Notes under the pieces: model-generated
Seen by the model: only the letters and a program-made list of their open reading frames with translations
Told to the model about the DNA's origin: nothing
Databases searched by the model: none
Assembly: GCA_029265355.1 (NCBI GenBank)
Contig: JAJUJL010000006.1
Coordinates: 1-64,000, forward strand
DNA length: 64,000 bases
Direction of reading: 5' to 3'
Source: Chloroflexota bacterium
GTDB taxonomy: Bacteria > Chloroflexota > Anaerolineae > Anaerolineales > UBA4823
Program-made: the position numbers and the translations under genes
In this document: positions 30,711 through 39,623 of the stretch, in pieces
Layout of the letters: each line of letters begins with the position of its first letter
Numbering within the stretch: position 1 is the stretch's first letter

Positions 30711-30938
30711 TTACTCCTCCTTTTTTTCTACTTTGTAGTTATCTTCGGGCTGTTGACCCTCGCTGATCATTAAATTCCCAAAACGTATTTCTTCACGATA
30801 CATCCGATCGACGGCGACCTCGACCACATCCCCTTCACTTCGCCCCATGCCCCCTGATAATTCTTTCAATTGGCGGACACATTCAAGACTAAGACGAAAG
30901 GAATGGACCGGTTTGGTGGATGAGTTTTTCTTAGGCAT
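30711..30938 (-). CDS. Ribbon-helix-helix-type regulator
   Basis: A 75-aa product: basic N terminus, a strand HSFRLSLECVRQLKELSG, then helix EGDVVEVAVDRMYREEI and an acidic tail. This matches the ribbon-helix-helix fold of small repressors and antitoxins. The ATG at 30938 is preceded by AAGGAG, so the frame extension to 30977 is rejected. A perfect palindrome inside its promoter is a likely autoregulatory operator. The following membrane protein is not an obvious toxin. Confidence 0.7.
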   Translation of the reverse strand: MPKKNSSTKPVHSFRLSLECVRQLKELSGGMGRSEGDVVEVAVDRMYREEIRFGNLMISEGQQPEDNYKVEKKEE

Positions 30939-30965
30939 TTTGAACTCCTTGAGAAGGTTGGTTAT

Positions 30966-30994
30966 ATTGTAATACAATTGTATTACTTAATCAA
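30966..30994 (-). promoter_or_regulatory. Promoter with embedded 18-bp palindromic operator
   Basis: On the minus strand TTGATT (30989-30994) and TACAAT (30966-30971) are separated by exactly 17 bases. A perfect palindrome GTAATACAATTGTATTAC at 30969-30986 fills the spacer and overlaps the -10. This is the expected layout of a self-repressed promoter, here driving the ribbon-helix-helix gene. Confidence 0.7.
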
Positions 30995-31372
30995 GTGGGG
31001 GTTTCTCAAAAGAGGGTACTTGCAATAAATTATTGTCTTGTGGTTTAGTAAGAGTACATCTTGTCTCTTTGTAGACAAAAGTATGTTTCTCAACGTTGGC
31101 TGGTTTTCCCAATCGTCAGAAGTATTTTCAACGTGAGTTATTCATGGGGAAGATGGCAAGACCTGCGCTTGCCGGTCTGTCAAGAAATGACAGACGAACA
31201 CCAGTCCGCAGATGCCAGGCAGGGCGGTCAGGGTCGCCGGCATCGCGAAGTGCAAAACCCTGTTGTACGCCGAGATTATCTCGACGAAAGGCTTAACGGC
31301 ACATCAAAAAAATATCTCTTAATACTAGAAACGGCTGGAAGCGAGATCCAAAGCCGTCGGAGGAGGTGTAAA
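30995..31372. other. Non-coding leader of the tyrosine recombinase
   Basis: The recombinase frame is open upstream to a TTG at 31061, but the translated part has no family resemblance and no ribosome site, so it is treated as non-coding. An inverted repeat TTGTCT/AGACAA (31061-31066, 31073-31078) is present and could be a protein-binding site. Confidence 0.4.
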
Positions 31373-32326
31373 TTGTCATTATCGTCTATCTCCAACCAGG
31401 TGAACCACGCATTAGCGAAAGTCACCTGGGATAAAGAGCAAATTGCAGCGTACCTAGCCGAGGAAGGAGTGACATCCGTCAAAAAAGCACTGCGCCCTGA
31501 TGGTGATCCAACCCAGCCGCTTCCAGTCATCCTGGGCATCAACACTCGCCGCACCTATTTTCAATCGGCAACTTTATTCTTCAAACGTGCAGAAGAAATC
31601 ACTGATGAGGGTTTGCTGGCCAGGCTTTTAGATCCAGATATCATCATGACAACCTTTGAAGAGCATTACACAAATGCGGCACCAGGGACGGTGAATAAAC
31701 TTCTGGCTGCACTCGAAAAAGTCCACTTGGGCAGCACCAAACTCGGCTGGACTAAAGAGCCGTGCCCGATTACGTCAGAACTACGTGAATGGGTAAAATC
31801 CTTTCGCGATGACAGCGATGTACGCTCGCCAAGGTTTGGATACAAGCCAGAAGACGCAGAGAGAGTCATTTCTTATCTGAATGGGAAAAAATCGGCCTAT
31901 GCTCTGGCGGCGGAGTTAGCATTGCGTTGTGGGCTGCGGGAAGATGAAATCGCCGGGCTAAAAGGAGATAATGTCGATTTGGAACAAAAGCTGCTGCATA
32001 TTACTGGCAAAGGTGGCCGGCATCGCCAGGTACCAATCCCAGACGATTTGCTCAGTCGGCTAAACCGCTCAAAACAATATCTGTTTACTCCCAGTGCTTC
32101 CTGGCGAGCTGGTTTCCGCAGAACCGTAATCGAAGCAACCAAAGCACTTGGTATTGAGATCAGTGGAGTACACCGGCTTAGATCTAATTACGCTCAAAAT
32201 AAATATCAGGATTTCATCACCCAAGGAATAGACGAACGCGAGGCACGCCGGCGGGTATCTGAGTTGCTTGGACATGCTCGCATTGATGTGACATATAAAT
32301 ATATTCCCAAAGACTTTTCCGCATAA
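31373..32326 (+). CDS. Tyrosine recombinase
   Basis: A 317-aa phage/Xer-type integrase: N-terminal core-binding region, then catalytic residues Arg189 (ALRCGLREDEI), Lys213 (GKGGRHRQVPI), His267 and Arg270 (HRLR), His301 (LLGHARIDVT) and nucleophile Tyr310 (YKYIP). The start is a TTG at 31373 placed six or so bases after GGAGGAGG; the longer open frame to 31061 lacks support. It is followed by a terminator. It may move a second element nested in the island. Confidence 0.9.
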   Translation: MSLSSISNQVNHALAKVTWDKEQIAAYLAEEGVTSVKKALRPDGDPTQPLPVILGINTRRTYFQSATLFFKRAEEITDEGLLARLLDPDIIMTTFEEHYTNAAPGTVNKLLAALEKVHLGSTKLGWTKEPCPITSELREWVKSFRDDSDVRSPRFGYKPEDAERVISYLNGKKSAYALAAELALRCGLREDEIAGLKGDNVDLEQKLLHITGKGGRHRQVPIPDDLLSRLNRSKQYLFTPSASWRAGFRRTVIEATKALGIEISGVHRLRSNYAQNKYQDFITQGIDEREARRRVSELLGHARIDVTYKYIPKDFSA

Positions 32327-32330
32327 AGAT

Positions 32331-32358
32331 CCGGGCCAGAATTTCTTTCCTGGCCCGG
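32331..32358 (+). terminator. Hairpin after the tyrosine recombinase
   Basis: CCGGGCCAG (32331-32339) pairs perfectly with CTGGCCCGG (32350-32358), followed by AATTCTTAT. It starts five bases after the recombinase stop and is a probable terminator with a weak U-tract. Confidence 0.65.
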
Positions 32359-32829
32359 AATTCTTATCGAATTGAAATTACAAAGCTTTGTGGAGGAGAT
32401 GAAAGGATGATCTTCCCCGTTATGGTTATGATGACCAATTGATTACTTTGCGAAGGCGATGTTCGGAAATGCTCGGGCTGTTGCTTGGCTCATGCGCAGA
32501 TGATACCACTCCCTGGCCAGAGTACAAAGGAACATCTTCAATGGATCCTGAGGATAGGGTTGCTCCGGGATGACTATCGGTCAAGCAATAGCTAATTTGG
32601 CGAACTTTCGGTCTTCTGAATAAGCGGGTCAATGAACCCAGTGCTTGACTTGTCCGATCATGATATAGTGGATACCAGAAATACCAGATTCCTGGTTCAA
32701 ATCACCCCGTATGGGATGATTGGCGAAGGAAACGAAGGTGTGGATGTGGGATTTTTCGAAAGGGCGTTTGCGAAAAAATAAACCAGGGGCTGGAGATGGC
32801 TCCGCTGGGCAAGCTTGGGAGACCGGACA
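32359..32829. other. Gap at the right edge of the island
   Basis: About 470 bases without a supported gene. A plus-strand frame of 55 codons (32406-32573) lacks an ATG; TTG at 32439 is its only start and no family is visible. The right attachment site of the island should lie here or just beyond, but no repeat of the mvaD 5' sequence was found by eye. Confidence 0.4.
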
Positions 32830-34530
32830 ATGAGTGGCAAAAAATTCACCCCCGATTGGACCAACACCCCCCCTGTTCCTGGCTCGTATCGCTCGATTGC
32901 CAAGGAAGGGCGGCAAGACCAGATCCTGTTGCCAACCCAGGAGTATTTCGAACAGTTGAAGCGCGACCTGAATTTAGACGACAGTTACTTTACCCACAAA
33001 CAAGATGGCAACCAACCCTTACTTAATGTGCCAGCGACAAACCTGGGCGAACAGTTGATCGATGAGCTGAGAGCAATTGTGGGTGTAGAGAATGTGCAAT
33101 GCGACGACTACTCACGCGTCAAATACAGCTACGGTAAGCTCGCCGAGGAGATCGTCAGCCTGAAGCGCGGTGCCCTGCACGAGATCACCGGAGCGGTGGT
33201 CCATCCTCGCGATAAATTCGAGGTGCAGAAGATCGTCGATCTGTGCAATCACACGGGAATTCCGATTTATGTCTATGGCGGCGGTTCGAGCGTCAACATG
33301 GGATTCCGCCCCGTAAGAGAAGGCATAACGCTGGTGCTCAGCACGCACATGAACAAAGTGCTCGAGGTGAATGAACTCAACCATACCTGCCGCGTGCAGG
33401 CTGGCTGCATGGGGCCGCAGCTCGAAGAGGCGCTCAACAACGCGCCAGAGCGCTTTAACACCGTGCACCGCTTTACCAATGGCCATTTCCCGCAGTCATT
33501 CGAGATTTCGAGCGTGGGCGGCTGGGTGCTGACGCTTGGCAGCGGGCAAGCCTCCACTTACTATGGCGAGCCGTATAACCTGGTGCTTTCCATGGAAATG
33601 GTGACCCCGGCTGGCATCATCAACACCCACGACTTTCCCAGCACCGCGACAGGTCCGCGCGTGGTCGATATGCTCAAGGGCAGTGAAGGCGTGTTTGGTG
33701 TGCTTGTTGAACTGACGATTAAAATTTTCCGCTTTATGCCAGAGAACCGCAAATACTTCGGCTACATGTTCAGGGATTGGCAGAGCGCGGTCAACGCGGC
33801 GCGTGAAGTTTGCCAGGGACAGTTTGGCTTGCCGGCTGTCTTTCGCCTGTCAGACGCTTATGAAACAGAACACGGCTTTCAGATGTATCCTCAACCGCCG
33901 ATCGTGGAAAAGCTGCTCGACATGGTTGGCTACAAATCTGGGAAACGGTGTGTGCTGATGGGTACTGTGGAAGGGGAACGCGACTTCACCAAACTGGTGC
34001 AGCGCAAGATCGCCAGGATTGCCAGGCAACATGGCGCGCTGAGCATCGGGGGCGGGTTTGCCAAAAAATGGGAAAGAGACCGCTATGAGTCTTTTCTCAT
34101 CAGTGAAGTGATCAGCGATTTCGACATCATCCTGGATACTATCGAAACCTCGGTCAAGTGGGACAACGTGCACCACATTCACGACGCGGTGCTCGCCTAT
34201 GCCCACTCTGTGCCGGGGACGTTTTGCATCAGCCACATGTCGCACTTCTATCCGCAAGGCAGCAATCTCTATTTCATCTTCGGCGTCAAAGGCAGCGTCG
34301 AGGATTATGTCCGCTATCGTACAGCCTTAATCGACGCGATGGTGAACGCGGGAGGCTCCCCCAGCCACCATCACGGCGTCGGACGGCTCATGCACCCATG
34401 GATCGAGCGCTTCCTGGGGAAAAATGAAATGGATGTGCTGCGCGCTCTCAAACGTCACTTCGATCCCAACAATATCATGAACCCGGGCAACCAGCTCGGG
34501 TTAGGTGTTGCGGATGAGCACGGGCAGTGA
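32830..34530 (+). CDS. FAD-linked oxidase, alkyl-DHAP-synthase-like
   Basis: A 566-aa flavoprotein with a PCMH-type FAD-binding domain (VYGGGSSVNMGFRPV; GGWVLTLGSGQAST; DMLKGSEGVFGVLVELTIKIF) and a C-terminal region with GSPSHHHGVGRLMHPW and DPNNIMNPGNQLGL, typical of alkylglycerone-phosphate synthase, which makes the ether bond of ether lipids without net redox. Relatives also act on D-lactate or glycolate, so the substrate is not certain. The ATG at 32830 follows GGGAGACC. It is the first chromosomal gene after the island. Confidence 0.8.
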   Translation: MSGKKFTPDWTNTPPVPGSYRSIAKEGRQDQILLPTQEYFEQLKRDLNLDDSYFTHKQDGNQPLLNVPATNLGEQLIDELRAIVGVENVQCDDYSRVKYSYGKLAEEIVSLKRGALHEITGAVVHPRDKFEVQKIVDLCNHTGIPIYVYGGGSSVNMGFRPVREGITLVLSTHMNKVLEVNELNHTCRVQAGCMGPQLEEALNNAPERFNTVHRFTNGHFPQSFEISSVGGWVLTLGSGQASTYYGEPYNLVLSMEMVTPAGIINTHDFPSTATGPRVVDMLKGSEGVFGVLVELTIKIFRFMPENRKYFGYMFRDWQSAVNAAREVCQGQFGLPAVFRLSDAYETEHGFQMYPQPPIVEKLLDMVGYKSGKRCVLMGTVEGERDFTKLVQRKIARIARQHGALSIGGGFAKKWERDRYESFLISEVISDFDIILDTIETSVKWDNVHHIHDAVLAYAHSVPGTFCISHMSHFYPQGSNLYFIFGVKGSVEDYVRYRTALIDAMVNAGGSPSHHHGVGRLMHPWIERFLGKNEMDVLRALKRHFDPNNIMNPGNQLGLGVADEHGQ

Positions 34531-34789
34531 TTGAGCGGCAAGAAAAGACCTTTTCGGGATCAGGGGTCATTTCTGTCACCGGGGTTGACTTACCCAACCT
34601 GAACCACCACCGCCGGTATGCGCTCCAACAGCTTCCGCCACAGCAGAGATGCCCAGTTTGGTTGAGAGCGGTTACGGTTCGGTAGTTTATCTCTCAACTC
34701 TCTCAAACCCATCCATGAGGCGCAAACTATGCTAAAATTGCCTCCAAATTTATCCCCTTACTGGAATTTATCATCTCATTGCCTACCAA
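34531..34789. other. Intergenic region before the peptide-ligase operon
   Basis: About 260 bases with no gene. TAAAAT-like sequence around 34733-34738 may be a -10 box for the operon starting at 34790, but no matching -35 was found. No structured RNA was recognised. Confidence 0.35.
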
Positions 34790-36439
34790 GTGAACCGTCG
34801 CCCTTCGATTGCCTACGCGTGCCCGATCTGCGGCAACGCTATAGCACCCGCTATTCTTCACCTGAGCAGACGCCTGGAGCCACAAACCAGCGCTCGGCTG
34901 AGAGCGCAGGCTCCAGGTTGGATGCCAGATCAAGGCGCGTGCCCAGGTTGTGCTGAACAAGCCGCTGGTTTGGCAATGCAGGCGACCCATCAGGTCTCGA
35001 TCAACGACCAATTGATGCTGCCATATCCGGTTTATTCGCGCCTGGATACTCGCTTGCTGCCTGTATCCGAACTGATAGATGCCAGCCCGGAGTATTCGGG
35101 AGAAGGGGTCACCATTGCATTCCTGGATTCGGGTTTCTATCCCCATGCAGACCTCACCGAGCCGGAAAACCGCATACTGGCTTATGTGGATGCCACTGGC
35201 GAGCGACCTGTGGAAAGGGAGTTGACCCAAAGGTTACACCCCAGCAACTGGCATGGGCTGATGACCAGCAGCGTGGCAGCCGGCAATGGCACAATGTCGG
35301 ATCACCTATACCGAGGAATTGCCTATCGAGCCCGGCTGGTGCTGGTGAAAACAGGCAATCCTGAGGGACGAGGTATTCGGGAGAAGGATATCGAGCGCGG
35401 CTTGAGCTGGGTAATCGCCAATCGTCAACGCTTCCATATCCGCGTGGTCAATATCTCTCTGGGAGGAGATTTTCCTCCCAACGGAAAGCTCACCCGGCTG
35501 GATGGGTTGGTCGAGGAGGCGGTGGCGAGCGGCATGGTGGTTGTCGCGGCAGCCGGGAACGATGGCGCAGAGCGGCTGGTTTCTCCCGCCAGCGCGCCCT
35601 CGGCGATTACAGTCGGTGGATTGGATACGCTCAATTCGTACGACAGCCGTATCTGGCGAATGTATAGCTCCAATTATGGCCGGGTGTACCGGTCTTATGC
35701 CAAGCCCGAGCTGGTTGCTCCAGCCAAGTGGTTAGCGGCGCCAATGCTGCCCAATACCAATGTGCACAATGAAGGGATGCTTCTCTGGCGGTTGGACGGC
35801 GTGTTGGAGCACCTGCAGAGACAAAGCAACCTCAGTGGCAACTCACCAAATCATCTGGATATCGTGCGGCGCAAAGTTCGCAAACGCATGATCGAGCAAA
35901 AATTCATTCACCCGCATTACCAGCACGTGGATGGCACTTCGATGGCTGCCCCGGTGGTGAGCGCGGTGGCGGCGCTGATGCTGGAGGCAAATCCGGGGCT
36001 GACACCCCAACAGGTGAAGCGCATCCTGGTGCGCACTGCTGTGCCCTTGCGCGGCCTGCCAGCCGAGCGACGCGGTGCCGGGTTGGTCAATGCCGGGCGG
36101 GCGATCAACGCTGCCCGCCGGGCTTTGCGCGGCATCTTAAATGTGCTGCCGCTCTCGCCGCACATCGAGAAATATCAAATCAGCTTTTATTACTTCGATC
36201 CGACCAACCTGGCCAGGCGTGTGGCGTTGATTGGAGATTTCAACGGCTGGGACCCGGAAGGGTATGAATTGCGCACTCGTTCTCAAGGCTTGTGGCAGAT
36301 CACAATCCCCTATCTGCCAAAAGGGTGCTATCACTATAAATTCCTAGTGGATGACACCTGGATACATGATCGGGAAAACCCCCACCGCCAGCGAGACGGC
36401 TACGGTGGTTTCAACTCAATTCTGGATGTGTCGAGATGA
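34790..36439 (+). CDS. Subtilisin-like S8 peptidase with zinc knuckle and glycogen-binding-like domain
   Basis: A 549-aa protein. Residues about 11-65 hold a CPIC and CPGC pair that could bind zinc. The S8 catalytic domain has Asp113 (FLDSGFYPH), His155 (NWHGLMTSS) and Ser384 (GTSMAAPV). The last 90 residues (RRVALIGDFNGWDPEGYEL ... YHYKFLVDDTW) match the early-set/CBM48 or AMPK glycogen-binding fold. No signal peptide is visible, so it is probably cytoplasmic. The start is GTG. Its stop overlaps the esterase start (ATGA), placing it in the peptide-ligase operon. Confidence 0.88.
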   Translation: MNRRPSIAYACPICGNAIAPAILHLSRRLEPQTSARLRAQAPGWMPDQGACPGCAEQAAGLAMQATHQVSINDQLMLPYPVYSRLDTRLLPVSELIDASPEYSGEGVTIAFLDSGFYPHADLTEPENRILAYVDATGERPVERELTQRLHPSNWHGLMTSSVAAGNGTMSDHLYRGIAYRARLVLVKTGNPEGRGIREKDIERGLSWVIANRQRFHIRVVNISLGGDFPPNGKLTRLDGLVEEAVASGMVVVAAAGNDGAERLVSPASAPSAITVGGLDTLNSYDSRIWRMYSSNYGRVYRSYAKPELVAPAKWLAAPMLPNTNVHNEGMLLWRLDGVLEHLQRQSNLSGNSPNHLDIVRRKVRKRMIEQKFIHPHYQHVDGTSMAAPVVSAVAALMLEANPGLTPQQVKRILVRTAVPLRGLPAERRGAGLVNAGRAINAARRALRGILNVLPLSPHIEKYQISFYYFDPTNLARRVALIGDFNGWDPEGYELRTRSQGLWQITIPYLPKGCYHYKFLVDDTWIHDRENPHRQRDGYGGFNSILDVSR

Positions 36440-37158
36440 ACAGAGAATATCACCGCTGGTACAGCCCATCGCTGGGACGGGACATGGAGTTGTTGGTTTT
36501 CGGACATGCTGGGGCGCGCATGCTGGTTTTCCCCACTTCAATGGGTAAATTCTATGAGTGGGAAGACCGGGGCATGATCGGCGCCTTGGCGCATCAGCTT
36601 GAGAATGGGCATTTGCAGATATTTTGCGTGGATAGTGTGGATGCCGAGAGCTGGTACGCCTGGCACAAACACCCTGCTGATCGCGCCTGGCGGCATGTGC
36701 AGTATGAACAATATCTTCTGCACGAGGTCATTCCACTCATCAGCCAAAAGAATTCGACACCGTACATGATCGTTGCCGGGGCGAGCTTTGGAGCGTATCA
36801 TGCGATGAATTTTGGCCTGCGCCATCCGGATATCACTAACCGCATCATCGCTATGAGTGGTATGTTCAACATCGAGCGTTGGATGGGTGGTTATCGCGAC
36901 GATAACGTCTATTACAATGCGCCATGCCTGTTTTTGCCCAATGAACAGGATGAAGGCCGCCTGCGCTTGTTGCGCAATTTAGACATTATCATTGCAGTTG
37001 GCCATGAAGATCCCAATATTGCCAATAATCGCTGGTTCTCGGAGGTGTTGTGGAGCAAAGGTATCTGGCATGCGCTGCGTGTTTGGGATGGTTGGGCGCA
37101 CGACTGGCCCTACTGGCAAAAGATGATCCAGCTTTATATCCATGGGTCCCAACACTAA
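36436..37158 (+). CDS. Alpha/beta-hydrolase esterase
   Basis: A 240-aa product with the antigen 85/esterase D type alpha/beta-hydrolase fold. The nucleophile elbow is GASFGAYHA, HP appears in RHPDITNRIIAMSG, and the catalytic His is likely in GWAHDWPYW near the C terminus. There is no signal peptide. It overlaps the peptidase gene by four bases and precedes the first ATP-grasp gene by 100 bases. It could release or transfer the product of the ligases; the substrate is unknown. Confidence 0.82.
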   Translation: MNREYHRWYSPSLGRDMELLVFGHAGARMLVFPTSMGKFYEWEDRGMIGALAHQLENGHLQIFCVDSVDAESWYAWHKHPADRAWRHVQYEQYLLHEVIPLISQKNSTPYMIVAGASFGAYHAMNFGLRHPDITNRIIAMSGMFNIERWMGGYRDDNVYYNAPCLFLPNEQDEGRLRLLRNLDIIIAVGHEDPNIANNRWFSEVLWSKGIWHALRVWDGWAHDWPYWQKMIQLYIHGSQH

Positions 37159-37258
37159 ATCACAAGCAAGCTGATTGTCATGGCGCGATGGGACGCCTGG
37201 GGATTGTCAGGAAAACAATGTCATAAGGCCCTGGCTTGAGTCGAAGAGGAGGAACAGT

Positions 37259-38185
37259 ATGCTCAAAATTGGTGTCATCGTGGGGCGTGAGTGGTCGTGG
37301 CCACCGGCTTTCATCGAGGAGGTCAACCGGCGAGATGAGGGGGTCATTGCCGAATACGTCAAGATTGGCGGGACGCGCATGAACGAACCCTGCCCGTACG
37401 CGGTTCTGGTGGATCGCATATCCCATGAAGTGCCCTATTACCGATCTTACCTGAAAAATGCCATGCTGCAGGGTAGCTACGTGGTCAACAACCCGTTCAT
37501 GTGGACGGCGGATGATAAATTCTTCGAGGCCAGCCTGGCGACACGCCTGGGAGTTGCCAGTCCCAGGACGGTGGTGCTGCCCAACAAGGAGTATGTACCG
37601 GGCATTGTCCCTACGGAGAGCCTGCGCAACTTGATCTACCCTATCGATTGGCAGGGAATTGTTGATTACCTGGGTGGCTTCCCGCTCATTTTGAAGGATG
37701 CTCATGGCGGCGGCTGGAAGAACGTCAGTAAGGTCAATTCAATGGAAGAGCTCTGGGCGCGCTACGATGAGAGCGGGTTATTGACGATGATTTTGCAGGA
37801 GTTCATCCGTTGGGATCGCGACCAGTATGTGCGTTGCATGTGCCTGGGACAGGAAGAAGTGTTGATCCGCAAGTACGACCCCGACCAGCGGCGCTACCTG
37901 CCTCCCGATTTTTCTCCCGAACTGACTGAACGCATCGTGGCTGACTCACTCAAGCTGGTGCGCGCCTTGGGGTATGATATGAACACGGTGGAATGGGCTA
38001 TCCGCGATGGCGTTCCTTATGCGATAGATTTTATGAATCCAGCTCCGGATATGGATATCAACTCTACCGGTTTGGATTATCACCGCTGGTGTGTGGAGCA
38101 CATGGCAGATATGTGTATCCGCCTGGCAAAAGAGCCGCGCCCACAGGCGGCCGAGCCTGGTTGGGCAAAGTTGTTCGGCGGGTGA
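37259..38185 (+). CDS. ATP-grasp ligase (RimK-like)
   Basis: A 308-aa product with the ATP-grasp core: YLGGFPLILKDAHGGGWKNVSKV (Lys and Gly-rich loop), ILQEFIRWDRDQYVRCMCLG and a metal-binding end AIDFMNPAPDMDINS. ATP-grasp enzymes join a carboxylate to an amine or thiol through an acyl phosphate. The ATG at 37259 is preceded by AGGAGGA, so the upstream frame from 37175 is rejected. It is followed by the permuted ATP-grasp gene 51 bases later. Confidence 0.85.
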   Translation: MLKIGVIVGREWSWPPAFIEEVNRRDEGVIAEYVKIGGTRMNEPCPYAVLVDRISHEVPYYRSYLKNAMLQGSYVVNNPFMWTADDKFFEASLATRLGVASPRTVVLPNKEYVPGIVPTESLRNLIYPIDWQGIVDYLGGFPLILKDAHGGGWKNVSKVNSMEELWARYDESGLLTMILQEFIRWDRDQYVRCMCLGQEEVLIRKYDPDQRRYLPPDFSPELTERIVADSLKLVRALGYDMNTVEWAIRDGVPYAIDFMNPAPDMDINSTGLDYHRWCVEHMADMCIRLAKEPRPQAAEPGWAKLFGG

Positions 38186-38236
38186 TATTGGCATGACCTA
38201 ATCAGGAGGGTTAGCAAGATCAGCAGGAGGTGATTG

Positions 38237-39622
38237 GTGGGCGAGTTGAATGAGGCCATTGAGTTCTATCACGCTTTGCTGGATGATGAGCGGGGCAGGA
38301 TCAGCCAGGAACAGCTCAATTTGCAATTGCATCATCGGCAGTTGTTCTTTGGCGAGCGACCGCTGTGCACAGTGCTGCGCCCCCGCTTCATGACTAGAGC
38401 ACAATACTGGCTGCTTCAGACGGCTATCCGACGAGTGATGCCCGCTTTTGCCAGGGCGTACCATGCGGCGTTGGAGTCGCCGGAGTTTCGCCGCCAGTTT
38501 GGTTTAGTTCCCTGGGAAGAAGAATTGATCCAGCTCGATCACGGGTTTAAGGACCCCAGCCCTCTGGCGCGCATGGACACCTTCTTCATCGCCGGGGAAG
38601 ACTTGAGCACCAAGATCGACGGCGCTCAAGAGCTGTATTTTACCGAATACAATGCGGAGACGCCGGCAGCCAACGCCTACAATGATGTGCTTGCCAATGT
38701 TTTCTTGGGCTTGCCGGTGATGGGCGCATTCCAGCGCCGTTATGAAGTCCAGCCTCTCCCAGGCCGACATCATGTGCTGCATGCCTTGATGGATGCCTAC
38801 CGCCAGTGGGGTGGCAAGGAGCGACCGCGCATCGCCATACTGGACTGGCGAGAAGTGCCCACCTACAGCGAGTTTATGCTTTTCCAGGATTATTTCTCCT
38901 CACAGAATTTCGAATGCATTATCGCTGACCCACGCCAAATCGAATATCGAAACGGCCAACTGCTGGTCGATGGCATCATGCCGGTCAATTTGATTTACAA
39001 GCGTGTGTTGATCAGCGAGCTTGTCATGCGCGAGGGTTTGGATCACCCTGTGATCCAGGCAGTGCGTGACCATGCAGTGTGCATGGTCAACCCTTTCCGT
39101 TGCAAGCTGTTGCACAAAAAGGCGAGTTTCGCTGTGCTCAGCGATGAAATCAATGCCCACCTATTCAACGCTGAGGAGCGCCAGGCGATCGAAAGCTACA
39201 TCCCCTGGACACGGTGGGTGAGCGAGCGGCATACAATGTACAAAGGTAAAAAGATCGATCTGCTGCCGTTCTTAAGTCGTAATCGTGAGCAGTTTGTGCT
39301 CAAGCCAAACGACGAATATGGTGGCAAAGGCATTGTCCTGGGATGGGAGACCGAGCAAAGTGAGTGGGAGATTGCCTTGCAAACTGCGCTGGTCGAGCCA
39401 TACATTGTGCAGCAGCGGATAAAAATTCCGAGTGAGCCTTACCCCAGCCTGGTCGAAGATCGCATCCAGATCTTCGACCGGATGATCGACACCAATCCCT
39501 ATATCTGGTATGGCGATTATGTATCCGGTTGTCTGACGCGCCTTTCAACAGTCGAATTGTTGAATGTCACCGCCGGCGGCGGGTCGGTGGTTCCAACATT
39601 TCTTATCGAGAAAAGAGGCTGA
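38237..39622 (+). CDS. Circularly permuted ATP-grasp-like ligase
   Basis: A 461-aa product related to glutathionylspermidine-synthase-like/circularly permuted ATP-grasp proteins: [57 protein letters not shown] and a C-terminal [17 protein letters not shown]. The GTG at 38237 is six bases from AGGAGG and is preferred to the TTG at 38234. It lies directly upstream of the GCS2 gene with one base between. It is probably an amide-bond-forming enzyme; substrates are unknown. Confidence 0.82.
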   Translation: MGELNEAIEFYHALLDDERGRISQEQLNLQLHHRQLFFGERPLCTVLRPRFMTRAQYWLLQTAIRRVMPAFARAYHAALESPEFRRQFGLVPWEEELIQLDHGFKDPSPLARMDTFFIAGEDLSTKIDGAQELYFTEYNAETPAANAYNDVLANVFLGLPVMGAFQRRYEVQPLPGRHHVLHALMDAYRQWGGKERPRIAILDWREVPTYSEFMLFQDYFSSQNFECIIADPRQIEYRNGQLLVDGIMPVNLIYKRVLISELVMREGLDHPVIQAVRDHAVCMVNPFRCKLLHKKASFAVLSDEINAHLFNAEERQAIESYIPWTRWVSERHTMYKGKKIDLLPFLSRNREQFVLKPNDEYGGKGIVLGWETEQSEWEIALQTALVEPYIVQQRIKIPSEPYPSLVEDRIQIFDRMIDTNPYIWYGDYVSGCLTRLSTVELLNVTAGGGSVVPTFLIEKRG

Positions 39623-39623
39623 A

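Larger units (their letters stand above)
12870..32800. mobile_element. Integrated genomic island (approximate limits)
   Basis: Bounded on the left by a serine recombinase that runs into mvaD and on the right, near 32.3 kb, by a tyrosine recombinase just before chromosomal genes resume. It carries a primase-helicase, small regulatory proteins, a type III R-M pair and secreted-protein cargo. By eye the right half (24.2-32.8 kb) is clearly more AT-rich than the flanks. No capsid, terminase or conjugation gene is present, so it resembles an integrative mobilisable or satellite-type element, possibly two nested ones. The right junction was not located. Confidence 0.7.

Noticed and set aside
31061-31372. 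N-terminal extension of the tyrosine recombinase
   Set aside because: No family resemblance; the TTG at 31373 has a strong ribosome site.
32406-32573. 55-codon frame after the tyrosine recombinase
   Set aside because: No ATG, no ribosome site and no family resemblance; left as gap.
32694-32703. GGTTCAAATC resembling a tRNA T-loop near the island edge
   Set aside because: The flanking bases do not form a T-stem, acceptor or anticodon arm, so no tRNA or tRNA fragment is supported.
12840-32800. Direct repeat of the mvaD start marking the island's right end
   Set aside because: By eye only short matches such as GCGATGTT occur in 32.3-32.8 kb, which is not more than chance.
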